From positions 91,303 to 155,302 of IMG/VR virus record IMGVR_UViG_3300045125_000140: a DNA stretch of 64,000 bases. One strand, given 5' to 3'. Of this stretch, positions 1-7,104 are shown in pieces (the first letter of the stretch is position 1; the number at the start of each line of letters is the position of its first letter). This stretch comes from a virus. The notes beneath the pieces were generated by a model. The model ran no database searches. It was not told where the DNA came from and worked only from the letters and a program-made list of their open reading frames with translations. The position numbers and the translations under genes were made by a program.

Positions 1-2
1 TG

Positions 3-131
3 CCCGGCTATATCTCTACGGAGCTTGCTGATCAGGCGTTTAAGACACGACAGCAGGCGGAGCGTGCAATAGTTAAACACTCGAAGATTTGGTTAAAGGG
101 GAAGGGAAATGATAAAGCGAGAAAAGGATAG
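3..131 (+). CDS. hypothetical protein, 5' end outside the window
   Basis: An open frame enters from the left edge and gives 42 residues before TAG. The visible C-terminus is polar and basic (it ends KGKGNDKARKG). It overlaps the start of the next gene by 23 nt, which suits a packed phage operon. No domain is recognisable in the visible part, so no function is proposed. Confidence 0.5.
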   Translation, partial: PGYISTELADQAFKTRQQAERAIVKHSKIWLKGKGNDKARKG

Positions 132-476
132 AGCCTACAGAGATAGGCTTAAGAAGCTGTTCTTGGCGAACAAGGATCTTCTTGAGGCGCACAGAAAGAA
201 AAAGCGGAAGCCGCAAAGCGGCGTTACGACATAAAGAAGAACGATCCGGAGTTTAAAAAGAAGCGCTGCGAAATATCAAAGCGCTACTATGCCAAGAAAA
301 AGACTGACCCTGAGTTTAAGGAGAAGATGCGGAAGAGGGTTAGAGAGACCTGGAATCGCCTAAGCAAGGAGTGGCGTAAGAACCCGGAGTGGGTTAACAA
401 GAACCGGGCAAACCAACGGAAGTACTACCACCTCAGAAAGGGGCGAAAGTGCGAGTTAAAAAATTCAAGCCCGTAA
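109..476 (+). CDS. basic repeat protein, read in two frames (frameshift near 198-204)
   Basis: ATG at 109 opens 41 codons ending TAA at 232-234. The -1 frame continues without a stop from about 204 to TAA at 474-476 and carries the same kind of protein. Both parts are very rich in Lys, Arg and Tyr. The second part has short repeats around DPEF (KKNDPEFKKK, then KKTDPEFKEK) and a NPEW variant. The join falls at G-AAA-AAG (198-204). One extra A in the A5 run, or a -1 slip, would give one protein of about 120 residues. Basic repeats of this kind suggest nucleic-acid binding, but that is inference. The 3' end overlaps the next gene by 28 nt in another frame. Confidence 0.5.
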
Positions 477-907
477 TTACTGATGTTGCGGAGTGCGGCG
501 GTTGCGGAAAACTTCCGATGTTTTTACATCTTGGAAGCACTAACGAGTTTAAACTTCGATGCTTTGATTGTGGGATAACAACAGACTCGGATATCTCTCG
601 AGATGTCTGTGTCTCGCGTTGGAACACATTAGCTGCATCGAAGAAGTCGGCGTACGTTACAAAAGCGCTCATCGAGATCCAGATCAACGATGACGATCTG
701 ATTAGGGCGCTTGACGGCAAGCGGTGCTTTGAGGACGGGTATAGATTGGCTAAAGGACTCGAGGAGTCTTTGGTCAGTGAAGTCCTAGAGCTGTTCAATC
801 GCAAAATTAAGGAGGCTTGTAATGACTCCGATGAATCTAGTGAAGCTGTGGGAATTCACCACAAAAACGGCGCCGCGGCGCCTGAGGAACGGGCAGAGCG
901 CGGGTAA
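449..907 (+). CDS. Lar-like zinc ribbon protein (possible restriction alleviation)
   Basis: GTG start at 449 follows an AAAGGGG ribosome site. The N-terminal 60 residues have the layout of the Lar/restriction alleviation family: CGGCGK near residue 17, a beta-rich stretch, CFDCG near residue 38, then a serine and a WN pair (SRWNTLA). The four cysteines would bind one zinc. Lar of the Rac prophage reduces type I restriction, and many phages carry relatives of unknown role. The remaining 90 residues are helical and acidic with no recognised domain. The 3' end overlaps the next gene by 86 nt in a different frame. The family call rests on the zinc ribbon and WN pattern only. Confidence 0.6.
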   Translation: MRVKKFKPVITDVAECGGCGKLPMFLHLGSTNEFKLRCFDCGITTDSDISRDVCVSRWNTLAASKKSAYVTKALIEIQINDDDLIRALDGKRCFEDGYRLAKGLEESLVSEVLELFNRKIKEACNDSDESSEAVGIHHKNGAAAPEERAERG

Positions 908-1172
908 CCTTGCGCCGTGCCTACTTCAAAAGGTGACGCTGAGTCTTCGGCGAAATCCAAATAAAGATTGGGAGGCCTTGTTCAGGCGCATAGCGGAAAC
1001 GCCTAGCCTGAACGGGACACCCTTCCGTCGCAAGTATTCAAGGGCGAGTCACGGCAGAAAGAGGGGCTCGCCTGACTTTGAGGACTCGTTTAAAGCTACG
1101 CTGCTTTGGGTCCTTGATCCAAAAACATGGCCGATATTGAGGCCGGCCACTACGACGAGGTACATGGTTTAA
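822..1172 (+). CDS. hypothetical basic protein
   Basis: ATG at 822 is preceded by a strong AAGGAGG site, which fixes the start even though it lies 86 nt inside the upstream gene. The 116-residue product is basic, with an Arg-rich middle (RRKYSRASHGRKRGS) and a C-terminal stretch with several Trp and Pro residues. No known family is recognised. It lies in the same-strand run of small accessory genes before the terminator at 2014. Confidence 0.65.
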   Translation: MTPMNLVKLWEFTTKTAPRRLRNGQSAGNLAPCLLQKVTLSLRRNPNKDWEALFRRIAETPSLNGTPFRRKYSRASHGRKRGSPDFEDSFKATLLWVLDPKTWPILRPATTTRYMV

Positions 1173-1184
1173 TGGAGAATAGTT

Positions 1185-1457
1185 GTGAACGAACCGAACT
1201 GGACTGATAAGGTCAAGTCATACGCGGGGAATAGCAACGACGGACCGACAATGTGGCTTCAACACAACGGCAACGTAATTCGCGTTCGTTGCCGTTACAA
1301 TGAAACCTATGAGTTGGGGAGCGGGGAGGGGGACGATTCTCGCTACGTGGTACGTCAATACGAAATTCACGATATTGAAAAAGGAACGTACGTCTACCCA
1401 CTGGAAGAGGACTTCCAGGAATTCCTTTCGTCATTTTGGAACAACAAGAATAATTAA
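1185..1457 (+). CDS. hypothetical protein, acidic
   Basis: GTG start with GGAG seven bases upstream. The 90-residue product is acidic and rich in Tyr and Asp. Alternating hydrophobic residues (NVIRVRCRYN, RYVVRQYEIHDI) suggest a small beta-sheet protein. No family is recognised. It begins 12 nt after the previous gene. Confidence 0.6.
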   Translation: MNEPNWTDKVKSYAGNSNDGPTMWLQHNGNVIRVRCRYNETYELGSGEGDDSRYVVRQYEIHDIEKGTYVYPLEEDFQEFLSSFWNNKNN

Positions 1458-1497
1458 TACCTGGGGCATACTATCTTAGGCTACGGCCGGAGATAAT

Positions 1498-1989
1498 ATG
1501 CGAAGATTCCTTATCGGGGGTCTCGTGGTTTTGGCGGCAGTTGTTTGTATAGCGTGGGGTGTTCAATCCCCCGCGATCATCAATCAGCTGCCGCTCAGCC
1601 GCATGACCCGTATAAAGCTTACAGCGAACTACACAACGTTCGCTGACCCGGAATTCCGGGGCTGGGTTAACAGCTACGCGGTGATCGACATCCCGCCCTT
1701 ACCGGCGGGTATGGCGATTACCGAGATCGTTAAAACCGGCGACACGATGTGCGACACGATCTACATCGAGCTTAACGGCTCGTTCGTTGGTGCGATTCAC
1801 ACCAACAACGTGTTCATCCTCGGCAACGGGAACACGGGCCGCCACGACGCGTTCAACTTCCAGTTGCACTCGCCGATCTTTATACCGCCGGGGACGGTGG
1901 CCAAGTTGTACACCCCGTACCCGCAAGGCGTTACCTTGCTGCCCTCGTTCTACTTCGTAGGATATCCGCTAAACGTCGGCGAATTCTGA
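1498..1989 (+). CDS. putative exported or membrane-anchored beta-rich protein
   Basis: ATG at 1498 follows a GGAGA site. The first 25 residues are MRR followed by a hydrophobic helix of about 19 residues, which looks like a signal peptide or N-terminal anchor. No lipobox cysteine is obvious in the right place. The rest (about 135 residues) is rich in Gly, Asn, Thr and aromatics and predicts as beta strands. This could act at the host envelope or be a minor virion protein, but nothing in the sequence decides. It is the last gene before an intrinsic terminator, so it closes the first operon. Confidence 0.6.
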   Translation: MRRFLIGGLVVLAAVVCIAWGVQSPAIINQLPLSRMTRIKLTANYTTFADPEFRGWVNSYAVIDIPPLPAGMAITEIVKTGDTMCDTIYIELNGSFVGAIHTNNVFILGNGNTGRHDAFNFQLHSPIFIPPGTVAKLYTPYPQGVTLLPSFYFVGYPLNVGEF

Positions 1990-2013
1990 TCTTACGAAAG
2001 ATTGCGGGAATAG

Positions 2014-2042
2014 AAGCGCGGGAAACCGCGCTTTTGTTTTTT
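2014..2042 (+). terminator. intrinsic terminator closing the first operon
   Basis: An 8-bp stem (AAGCGCGG / CCGCGCTT) with a GAAA tetraloop is followed at once by TTTTGTTTTTT. It begins 25 nt after the stop of the 1498 gene, and a new promoter starts just downstream. Confidence 0.9.
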
Positions 2043-2063
2043 ACAAAATCTGTGTCCAAGAAC

Positions 2064-2092
2064 TTGACACAGCAAAGCACCTATAGTAGGAT
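2064..2092 (+). promoter_or_regulatory. sigma-70-like promoter of the replication operon
   Basis: TTGACA (2064-2069) is a perfect -35 box. A 17-bp spacer leads to TAGGAT (2087-2092), which matches the -10 consensus at four of six positions. Transcription would start near 2099, inside the hairpin upstream of the first gene. The position between a terminator and the first replication gene supports an early promoter read by host RNA polymerase. Confidence 0.7.
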
Positions 2093-2094
2093 GC

Positions 2095-2113
2095 CTCCGG
2101 CTTTCAGCCGGAG
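2095..2113 (+). promoter_or_regulatory. leader hairpin holding the ribosome site of the 2120 gene
   Basis: CTCCGGCT pairs perfectly with AGCCGGAG around a TTC loop. The 3' arm contains the GGAG that would serve as ribosome site for the ATG at 2120, so folding should mask it. No T-run follows, so it is not a terminator. Confidence 0.6.
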
Positions 2114-2119
2114 TTGATC

Positions 2120-2290
2120 ATGAACGAAATCAAGGAAGCGCTTACTCAGGTTAAGAACCAAGTCGAGTGCGCGAGAGAACTTGAAGGAACTGATTTAGAG
2201 ATCGACTGCCTACTTGGCGCTGCGGAAGCCGCGGCAGTTCTCGGAAAGGCTCTTTTAAAACGTGCCACGCAAATCGATAACGCTGTATAA
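2120..2290 (+). CDS. hypothetical small protein, first gene of the early operon
   Basis: 56 residues beginning MNEIKEALTQ. The sequence is helical with two cysteines and an alanine-rich stretch near residues 34-45. The start is supported by GGAG seven bases upstream, inside the leader hairpin. The gene overlaps the next one by 29 nt in another frame. No family is recognised. Confidence 0.6.
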   Translation: MNEIKEALTQVKNQVECARELEGTDLEIDCLLGAAEAAAVLGKALLKRATQIDNAV

Positions 2291-2735
2291 AAAAGACGAG
2301 GAGACCTGGACGGACGTAATCGAAACAGCGGACTCGCGTTATGCGACCGTTCCGATTCCAATTCTACGAAGCCGGGTCTTGTCGTCGACCGCAAAGCTGG
2401 CGATAGCTGAGCTTATGCGAGTAGCCAGAATCGGTCGGGAAGACGAGCAGACCGATCGAGGTAAAATAAGTTCTACCGAACTTGCTCGAAATCTTGGAAT
2501 AAAAGTTCGGAGCTTGCTCCGGATAAAGAAAGAATTGATGGATGTTGAGCTGCTGATCGAATATAAGAAAAGTGGTGAATTCGAGCTTTTTAAGAATCAG
2601 CAGCTCACCTACTGGCACCTGTATAAGCTGTTCCCGACAAGGATCGATAGCCGTGAAGTCCGAAATAAACTTGTCCGGATGATGGCTCTGGACGCGGAAA
2701 CGGCGAAGCTTATACCGGCATTTTTAAATGCCTAA
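2262..2735 (+). CDS. winged-helix DNA-binding protein, possible replication initiator
   Basis: GTG start at 2262 has only a weak, distant ribosome site, so it may depend on translation of the overlapping upstream gene. The 157-residue product has a helix-turn-helix at about residues 68-95 (KISSTELARNLGIKVRSLLR, then a helix ending LLIEY). That is the pattern of phage O-type or plasmid Rep winged-helix proteins, where the recognition helix is followed by a beta wing. The N-terminal 50 residues and basic C-terminus match nothing recognised. It lies directly before an array of 23-bp repeats and an AT-rich tract, which suits a protein binding its own origin. A transcriptional regulator is the alternative. 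Confidence 0.6.
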   Translation: MPRKSITLYKKDEETWTDVIETADSRYATVPIPILRSRVLSSTAKLAIAELMRVARIGREDEQTDRGKISSTELARNLGIKVRSLLRIKKELMDVELLIEYKKSGEFELFKNQQLTYWHLYKLFPTRIDSREVRNKLVRMMALDAETAKLIPAFLNA

Positions 2736-2757
2736 AAGGCTAAAAGGAGGATTAAAA

Positions 2758-2822
2758 ATGTACACAAAAATGTCCGCAAAATCTACACAAGAATGTCCGC
2801 AGAATCTACACAAGAATGTCGC
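2758..2822 (+). repeat. three tandem 23-bp repeats, candidate iterons
   Basis: Three copies start at exact 23-bp spacing. Each holds AT(G/C)TACACAA(A/G)AATGTC, followed in the first two by CGCA(A/G)A. Each copy contains ATSTACACA (2758, 2781, 2804), which matches the DnaA box TTATNCACA at seven of nine positions. Tandem repeats at about two helical turns, next to a winged-helix gene and an AT-rich tract, resemble iterons of plasmid and phage origins. Origin function is inferred. Confidence 0.55.
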
Positions 2823-2877
2823 CGGGGGAAAGATCAAAATCGGTATAAAAACCCCTATGAATTCCACGGAATCTTGA
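2758..2877 (+). CDS. small ORF overlapping the 23-bp repeats
   Basis: ATG at 2758 has a strong AAAAGGAGG site eight bases upstream and opens 39 codons. The 23-bp repeats lie inside the frame, but 23 is not a multiple of three, so the protein is not repetitive. It may be a true peptide, or the ribosome site may be a relic on an origin region. No function is proposed. Confidence 0.4.
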   Translation: MYTKMSAKSTQECPQNLHKNVAGGKIKIGIKTPMNSTES

Positions 2878-2901
2878 CTTGCCCCCTCGCTGCCTAATAA
2901 A
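2874..2901 (+). promoter_or_regulatory. possible sigma-70-like promoter before the 2946 gene
   Basis: TTGACT (2874-2879), then 16 bp, then AATAAA (2896-2901), which matches the -10 consensus at four of six positions. It lies 45 bp before the next gene. The -10 is weak and sits in a repetitive AT tract, so the exact box is uncertain. Confidence 0.35.
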
Positions 2902-2917
2902 TAAATAAGTAAATAAG
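2895..2917 (+). repeat. AT-rich ATAA tandem tract, possible unwinding element
   Basis: A 23-bp run of imperfect ATAA/GTAA tetranucleotide repeats contains only A, T and two G. Next to the 23-bp repeats it has the composition expected of a DNA unwinding element, but it also overlaps a possible -10 box. Confidence 0.4.
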
Positions 2918-2918
2918 A

Positions 2919-2938
2919 GCGGTCGGAGCCCCGACCGC
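2919..2938 (+). promoter_or_regulatory. GC-rich leader hairpin before the 2946 gene
   Basis: GCGGTCGG pairs with CCGACCGC around an AGCC loop, eight bases before ATG. No T-run follows, so it is not a typical terminator. Its placement resembles the hairpin at 2095-2113. Confidence 0.55.
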
Positions 2939-2945
2939 AACGAAT

Positions 2946-3578
2946 ATGGATAAGCCAAAGAAGGAAGAGCTAAAAGCGCTCATCAAAGCCGGAGCCGACA
3001 AGCTTGATCGGTACCGAGCTAAAAAAGGCTACTCCATCGAGGAGCGGCTTGCCTCAGCAAAGCAAACCTCAAAACCGGTAAAGCCGGTCGGCATCGATTG
3101 GGCTAATCCGGCAAAGTGGGGAAAGGACACCTGGCTAAAAGCTTTTGTCCAGCTCTCCTGCGAAAGTGACCCGGAGGTACCTCTCTGGATCGACAACCCC
3201 TCCAACGACGGCTCGTTGACTCGTAACGACGTCTACGAGGCTCACGACCTCGGTTCTAAAAGCCGCAGAGCTCACGCAGGGCGTCGGTTAGTGGAACTAG
3301 TCCACTTTGTTTCCAAATCGATCTCCGGCTTTTCTGAGCCATCTAATGAACAGCTGCTCGACACCATCAAATTTATTCGGGAAGTTTGGTTTCCGAGGTG
3401 GGGCGAGTTCTGCACCAAGTATTTGAAAAAAGAAGCAGCCTTCCGATTCTCTCCTGCGTATCTTATCGCTGCGCAGGAGCCGGTGTCTAAATTCATCAAA
3501 GCTACCAGGGCAAAGATTACCAGCGTTAAACCGAAGAGATCGGCCAACGACTGGTTGAAGGAGACAGAAGATGAGTGA
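2946..3578 (+). CDS. hypothetical protein of the replication operon
   Basis: 210 residues starting MDKPKKEELK. The N-terminal 45 residues are highly charged and helical and the C-terminal tail is basic. Several tryptophans (WANPAKWGKDTWLKAF) lie near residues 52-67. No known domain is recognised. The start lacks a good ribosome site, since the hairpin occupies that place, so translation may be regulated. It overlaps the next gene by 8 nt. Confidence 0.6.
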   Translation: MDKPKKEELKALIKAGADKLDRYRAKKGYSIEERLASAKQTSKPVKPVGIDWANPAKWGKDTWLKAFVQLSCESDPEVPLWIDNPSNDGSLTRNDVYEAHDLGSKSRRAHAGRRLVELVHFVSKSISGFSEPSNEQLLDTIKFIREVWFPRWGEFCTKYLKKEAAFRFSPAYLIAAQEPVSKFIKATRAKITSVKPKRSANDWLKETEDE

Positions 3579-4674
3579 TCCGATTATCAAACGTGCGGTT
3601 TTTGACGAAGCGACCAACACGTGGACAACGGATACCGATAAGGTGTTCCGTGTCGGCGAGGTCCTTACCCTCGACATGTCTGGTCCCGTAGGCTACTCGC
3701 TCAACAAGCTCCGCGACATCTACGAAGAGCTGCTGCTCGAGCGCGGCAAGCTCCAACAAAAACTTGCTAACTCGTTTATGAACTATCGAGTTAGGCACGA
3801 GAAACCTCCAGAAAACTACGACGACCTGAACTCGGAGCTGGCCTACCAGTCGCTCCGCCTTGCGGCGTTAACGGATAATGCTGGAGTTTATAAGAGCTTA
3901 GCCGAGCTGGACATCTACGTAGAGCTGGGCTATTTTGTAACTCTCTCCATGAAGTTTACGCTCGACGGAGACGGCCTGGTTATTACGGTCTCTCCACCGA
4001 GAGAGAACGAACTTCAGCACGAAAACATCGTCTCGATGAGTGCGAGCGTTTCCGAGTATGTTTCGGAGGGCGCAAAGTTTGCGGCAACGATTACCAATAT
4101 CCGGCCGATAATTCGTTCGGTATCTTCCGCTAAGGAACTCGAAGCTGCCGGATACTCAGCCTCGTCCGACCAAGTTATCGACGTCGCCAACAAGATTCCG
4201 GGACTATACCTCCCTATCTCGTTGTGGCCAAAGCTGTTCGGAATGTTTGGCTGGGTCTACGCCGATCTGGATATGAGCAAGCTTCCCGAGATTCTTCCTG
4301 ACGTCTTCAACAACATTGTTTTAAAAGACCAGCTTGCCGTTTACGTTTTGGGGTCAGGCTCAATCAACTCGCACCGCGGCGCTTTTATTCACGTGATTCC
4401 GGCGGACGCGTTTGCGTCGGACGACTCGATCGAGTCAAACATAAACAAACTTTCAACCGTAAGCGGGACGCTTGATCTGGACAGCTTTGCGGTGTTTAAG
4501 GCTGTTCCTGTAGACGAGGCTATGATTCCGGTAGCCCTTGTTGTTTCGAAGGATACGACCACGACGTATTCGCAAAGCCAGATCAACGGGATGTTCGACG
4601 TCGACAGCGATCTGTCCAAATCGGCTTTTGATTTGACCATGTTTACGTCATTGACTAAGCGGATTGTCCTGTGA
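3571..4674 (+). CDS. hypothetical protein of the replication operon
   Basis: ATG at 3571 follows AAGGAGACAGAAG, a good ribosome site. The 367-residue product has a helical segment at about residues 43-100 and a mixed alpha/beta remainder without cysteines. No nucleotide-binding or metal motif is visible. It overlaps the next gene by 4 nt (GTGA), so the two are probably translationally coupled. A replication or recombination role is suggested only by position. Confidence 0.6.
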   Translation: MSDPIIKRAVFDEATNTWTTDTDKVFRVGEVLTLDMSGPVGYSLNKLRDIYEELLLERGKLQQKLANSFMNYRVRHEKPPENYDDLNSELAYQSLRLAALTDNAGVYKSLAELDIYVELGYFVTLSMKFTLDGDGLVITVSPPRENELQHENIVSMSASVSEYVSEGAKFAATITNIRPIIRSVSSAKELEAAGYSASSDQVIDVANKIPGLYLPISLWPKLFGMFGWVYADLDMSKLPEILPDVFNNIVLKDQLAVYVLGSGSINSHRGAFIHVIPADAFASDDSIESNINKLSTVSGTLDLDSFAVFKAVPVDEAMIPVALVVSKDTTTTYSQSQINGMFDVDSDLSKSAFDLTMFTSLTKRIVL

Positions 4675-5267
4675 ATAAATTAACGCCGCATTCTGGTTTA
4701 CGTGATATGCCCATCGAAAGGTGGGCATCCAACGACCCATTTTTTGGATTTGACTCCGACCTAGTTTTGCGGATGCAGCGAATGTTCGAATCGCCCAGCG
4801 CTGTTGAGCAGGCCGCGCAAGAGTCCATCTACAAAAAGCTGGTTAAAAATCCTAACTTCGTTCCTATCGAAAACGGGAGAATGTTTCTGCTTAACGGCGG
4901 AGACGCTGATTGCGGTATGGTTCTTTGCGCTTTGCTTTTATTTGCAAAGAACATGTGCGCCGCTCCTGGACGCGTAGATGCCCGATCATTAGCCGAGATG
5001 GTATCCATCAAGGAATCCATCATCTTAAAAATGAACGAGTATCCGGTATCGCAACTTGTGCGTAAGGACCTCGATCTTCTTGTTCTTCAGAATGTGGATT
5101 CATTTCTGCACGATCGCTTTAAGGACAAGATTTCCTCAGTCATATCCGCGCGGCTTAATAAACCGCTAATTACGATTATCGAGTGCGCGGATATCGACAC
5201 CACCCTAGAAGAATTTGGAATGCTTAATTCCGGATTCAACGCGAGATTCGTAACCAGATGGCCCTAG
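4671..5267 (+). CDS. degenerate AAA+ protein, candidate helicase loader
   Basis: GTG start overlaps the upstream stop by 4 nt. The 198-residue protein follows the DnaC/DnaA-type AAA+ layout with key residues lost. FLLNGGDADCGMVLCALLLF (residues 72-91) sits where a Walker A P-loop helix would be, but the Lys-Thr is replaced by Met-Val. LDLLVLQNVDSF (134-145) sits at Walker B with the acidic pair changed. PLITIIECADID (165-176) resembles sensor I, and FNARF (189-193) an arginine-finger helix. The next gene is the replicative helicase. Loader function is inferred from layout and position. If right, it probably cannot hydrolyse ATP itself. Confidence 0.45.
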   Translation: MNKLTPHSGLRDMPIERWASNDPFFGFDSDLVLRMQRMFESPSAVEQAAQESIYKKLVKNPNFVPIENGRMFLLNGGDADCGMVLCALLLFAKNMCAAPGRVDARSLAEMVSIKESIILKMNEYPVSQLVRKDLDLLVLQNVDSFLHDRFKDKISSVISARLNKPLITIIECADIDTTLEEFGMLNSGFNARFVTRWP

Positions 5268-6661
5268 ACGACTACACACCAGTCGAGGACAGCCTCGAAT
5301 CAAACGCGGTACGTGCCATAAACCGCGACATGCGGGAGCGCGAATTTATGACGCGCCTCGTGTGTCACCAACCAAAACACAAGGAAATTGACGACTTAAT
5401 TCGTAACGGAGTTAAGTTTGACAGTTTTTCCGAACCAAACGAAAAGATTCTGCGGTGGGTGCTCGACCAGTACTCCACCTCCAGAACCATTCCAACAGCC
5501 GATCAGCTTCAAGCGCATTTTCCTACGTTACAGGATGTTGCGCTGCTCCCGCCGGAATCTCCGGTTCAGGAGAACTGCACGCTTATCGGCCTGCATACAA
5601 ACGTCGTTGACGCGCATTATCTTGTAAGTTTACGGAAGCACGTTGAGACCATCGCGAACGAATGGTCGTCCGACATCTCGATTACCGACCTAAAGAACGT
5701 CGTCGAGAAGGGTCACCGCGAACTCAACAAGATTCTTGCCGTAACTTCTAGTACCGCAAAAACATTAGCTGAATCCGTCGATGACGTTCTAAAAGACTTC
5801 AACGATTCAAAGCTTGGCGTTAATTGGGGAATACAGCTTCCGTTTCCGTTCCTCAACGAGACGCTCCGTGGCTTGCAGCCGGCGCAGCTGATGACCGTCG
5901 TTGCACGTCCGGGTGTGGGCAAGACCTGGTTTCTGTTGATGTGCGCGTGCAGCGCTATTACCGGTAACCCGTGGTTGTTCACGCCGTCCGAGCGTCGCGG
6001 AGTGATCCTCACCGACGACGATTACAAGAAGTTTTCGGCCGCGCGCCGGCGCGTTGTTTTTGTTTCTATGGAAATGCCCATCGTGGACATCTCCAAACGC
6101 GCCATCGCGCTTCTTACAAAACTGAAGTACCCCGAGATTCGTACGGGCGTATTTTCAGACGCTAACGACGAAACTCGTTTTGTTAAAAAGCTAGACGCGC
6201 TCAAAGCGCCCAGAAGCATCGGCGAGAACCTGCTTCTTGTTACGGCTCAAACACCGGAGCAGGTTGCCGCATACGCCGACCAGTTCAATGCCGATATGGT
6301 AATCGTCGACGGCTTTTACCTTATGGGCGGCAGCGGCGAGAAGCGCTGGGAGCGAGTTCAGGACAATCTCCAGCAGATGCGAAACGACAGCCTTTCTTCC
6401 TTACGGCCTTATGTGCTTGCTTCGCAGCTTGCGCAAAAGGAGGACAGGATGGCCTTCTCGCAAAGCGTGGAGCAGGACTCGTCGATCATTATTCAGCTAC
6501 ATCAGAATCTGCAGGATAGAAACCTCGGGCAGATTCGGATGCAAACTAGGAAAGTTCGCGAAGGCGTATCCGATCTTCAATATTACTACAAATGGGACGT
6601 AGGTACCATGACCTTTACCGAGGAAGGGCAGGTGGTCCAAAATGGGAGAGACGATGTTTAA
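5258..6661 (+). CDS. DnaB-family replicative DNA helicase
   Basis: The 467-residue protein has a helical N-terminal domain (about 1-165) and a RecA-fold ATPase. Walker A is ARPGVGKTW at 216-224. The H1a-like region VVFVSMEMP follows near residue 269, with Walker B DMVIVDGFYLM near 345 and a Q/H-rich switch (SSIIIQLHQN) near 415. This is the DnaB/gp41 pattern for the hexameric helicase that unwinds the fork 5' to 3' and works with primase. The start overlaps the upstream gene by 10 nt. Primase, an SSB-like protein and DNA polymerase follow downstream, completing the replisome. Confidence 0.9.
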   Translation: MALDDYTPVEDSLESNAVRAINRDMREREFMTRLVCHQPKHKEIDDLIRNGVKFDSFSEPNEKILRWVLDQYSTSRTIPTADQLQAHFPTLQDVALLPPESPVQENCTLIGLHTNVVDAHYLVSLRKHVETIANEWSSDISITDLKNVVEKGHRELNKILAVTSSTAKTLAESVDDVLKDFNDSKLGVNWGIQLPFPFLNETLRGLQPAQLMTVVARPGVGKTWFLLMCACSAITGNPWLFTPSERRGVILTDDDYKKFSAARRRVVFVSMEMPIVDISKRAIALLTKLKYPEIRTGVFSDANDETRFVKKLDALKAPRSIGENLLLVTAQTPEQVAAYADQFNADMVIVDGFYLMGGSGEKRWERVQDNLQQMRNDSLSSLRPYVLASQLAQKEDRMAFSQSVEQDSSIIIQLHQNLQDRNLGQIRMQTRKVREGVSDLQYYYKWDVGTMTFTEEGQVVQNGRDDV

Positions 6662-6860
6662 TAAACAAACCGTGCGTGATATTTGGAACGCGCTGCTGGA
6701 AGCGGTCGTAGCCACGCTGCTCACGGCCACCATTCTTTGGGCAATCAACGGATTTGATACCTCAACCGACCCACCGTTTGGATTCTTTTTAGTTCTGTTT
6801 ATTGCCTACTTTGCGTACCTGTATGCATTTTCAAAACTCCGTATTTTTCGCAAATACTGA
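6654..6860 (+). CDS. small two-helix membrane protein
   Basis: ATG at 6654 is preferred over ATG at 6642 because GGGAGAG lies four bases upstream of it. The 68-residue product has two hydrophobic segments (about residues 10-30 and 38-56) joined by a polar turn, and a basic C-terminal tail. It is the first of three tiny membrane proteins between helicase and primase. The size and topology would suit a holin or a membrane tether, but nothing fixes the role. Confidence 0.6.
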   Translation: MFNKQTVRDIWNALLEAVVATLLTATILWAINGFDTSTDPPFGFFLVLFIAYFAYLYAFSKLRIFRKY

Positions 6861-6898
6861 CCCTAAATAGGGCATAAGAATAATACGGAGACGTGTTT

Positions 6899-7054
6899 AT
6901 GTTAAACGGTATGTATGAATTTTGGGCGGACTGGCGCCTCTGGGTCTATTCTGACCCGGTGGCGCTCGGCTTTGTCTACATGCTGACGGGGTGTTCCCTG
7001 ATCGGCGTGTACACGCTTGCGGAAGACCTGTACAAGGGTCTCCGCAAGAAATAA
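6899..7054 (+). CDS. small single-helix membrane protein
   Basis: ATG at 6899 has CGGAG about nine bases upstream. The 51-residue product has a Trp-rich N-terminus (EFWADWRLWVY), one membrane helix at about residues 22-40 and a basic tail ending LRKK. The basic tail suggests a cytoplasmic C-terminus. A terminator follows directly. Function unknown. Confidence 0.55.
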   Translation: MLNGMYEFWADWRLWVYSDPVALGFVYMLTGCSLIGVYTLAEDLYKGLRKK

Positions 7055-7059
7055 AAAAT

Positions 7060-7093
7060 AAACAAAGCAGGGAGACATCTCTGCTTTGTTTTT
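7060..7093 (+). terminator. intrinsic terminator after the 6899 gene
   Basis: AACAAAGCAG pairs with CTGCTTTGTT around a 10-nt loop and is followed by TTT. It lies 6 nt after the TAA stop. The run of A on the 5' side could let it work in both directions. Downstream primase and polymerase may depend on partial readthrough. Confidence 0.75.
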
Positions 7094-7104
7094 ACTACTA
7101 AATT

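Noticed and set aside
2758-2822. CRISPR array reading of the 23-bp repeats
   Set aside because: The copies are directly adjacent with no spacers, and no cas genes are near. The Cas4-like gene at 18277 stands alone among recombination genes.
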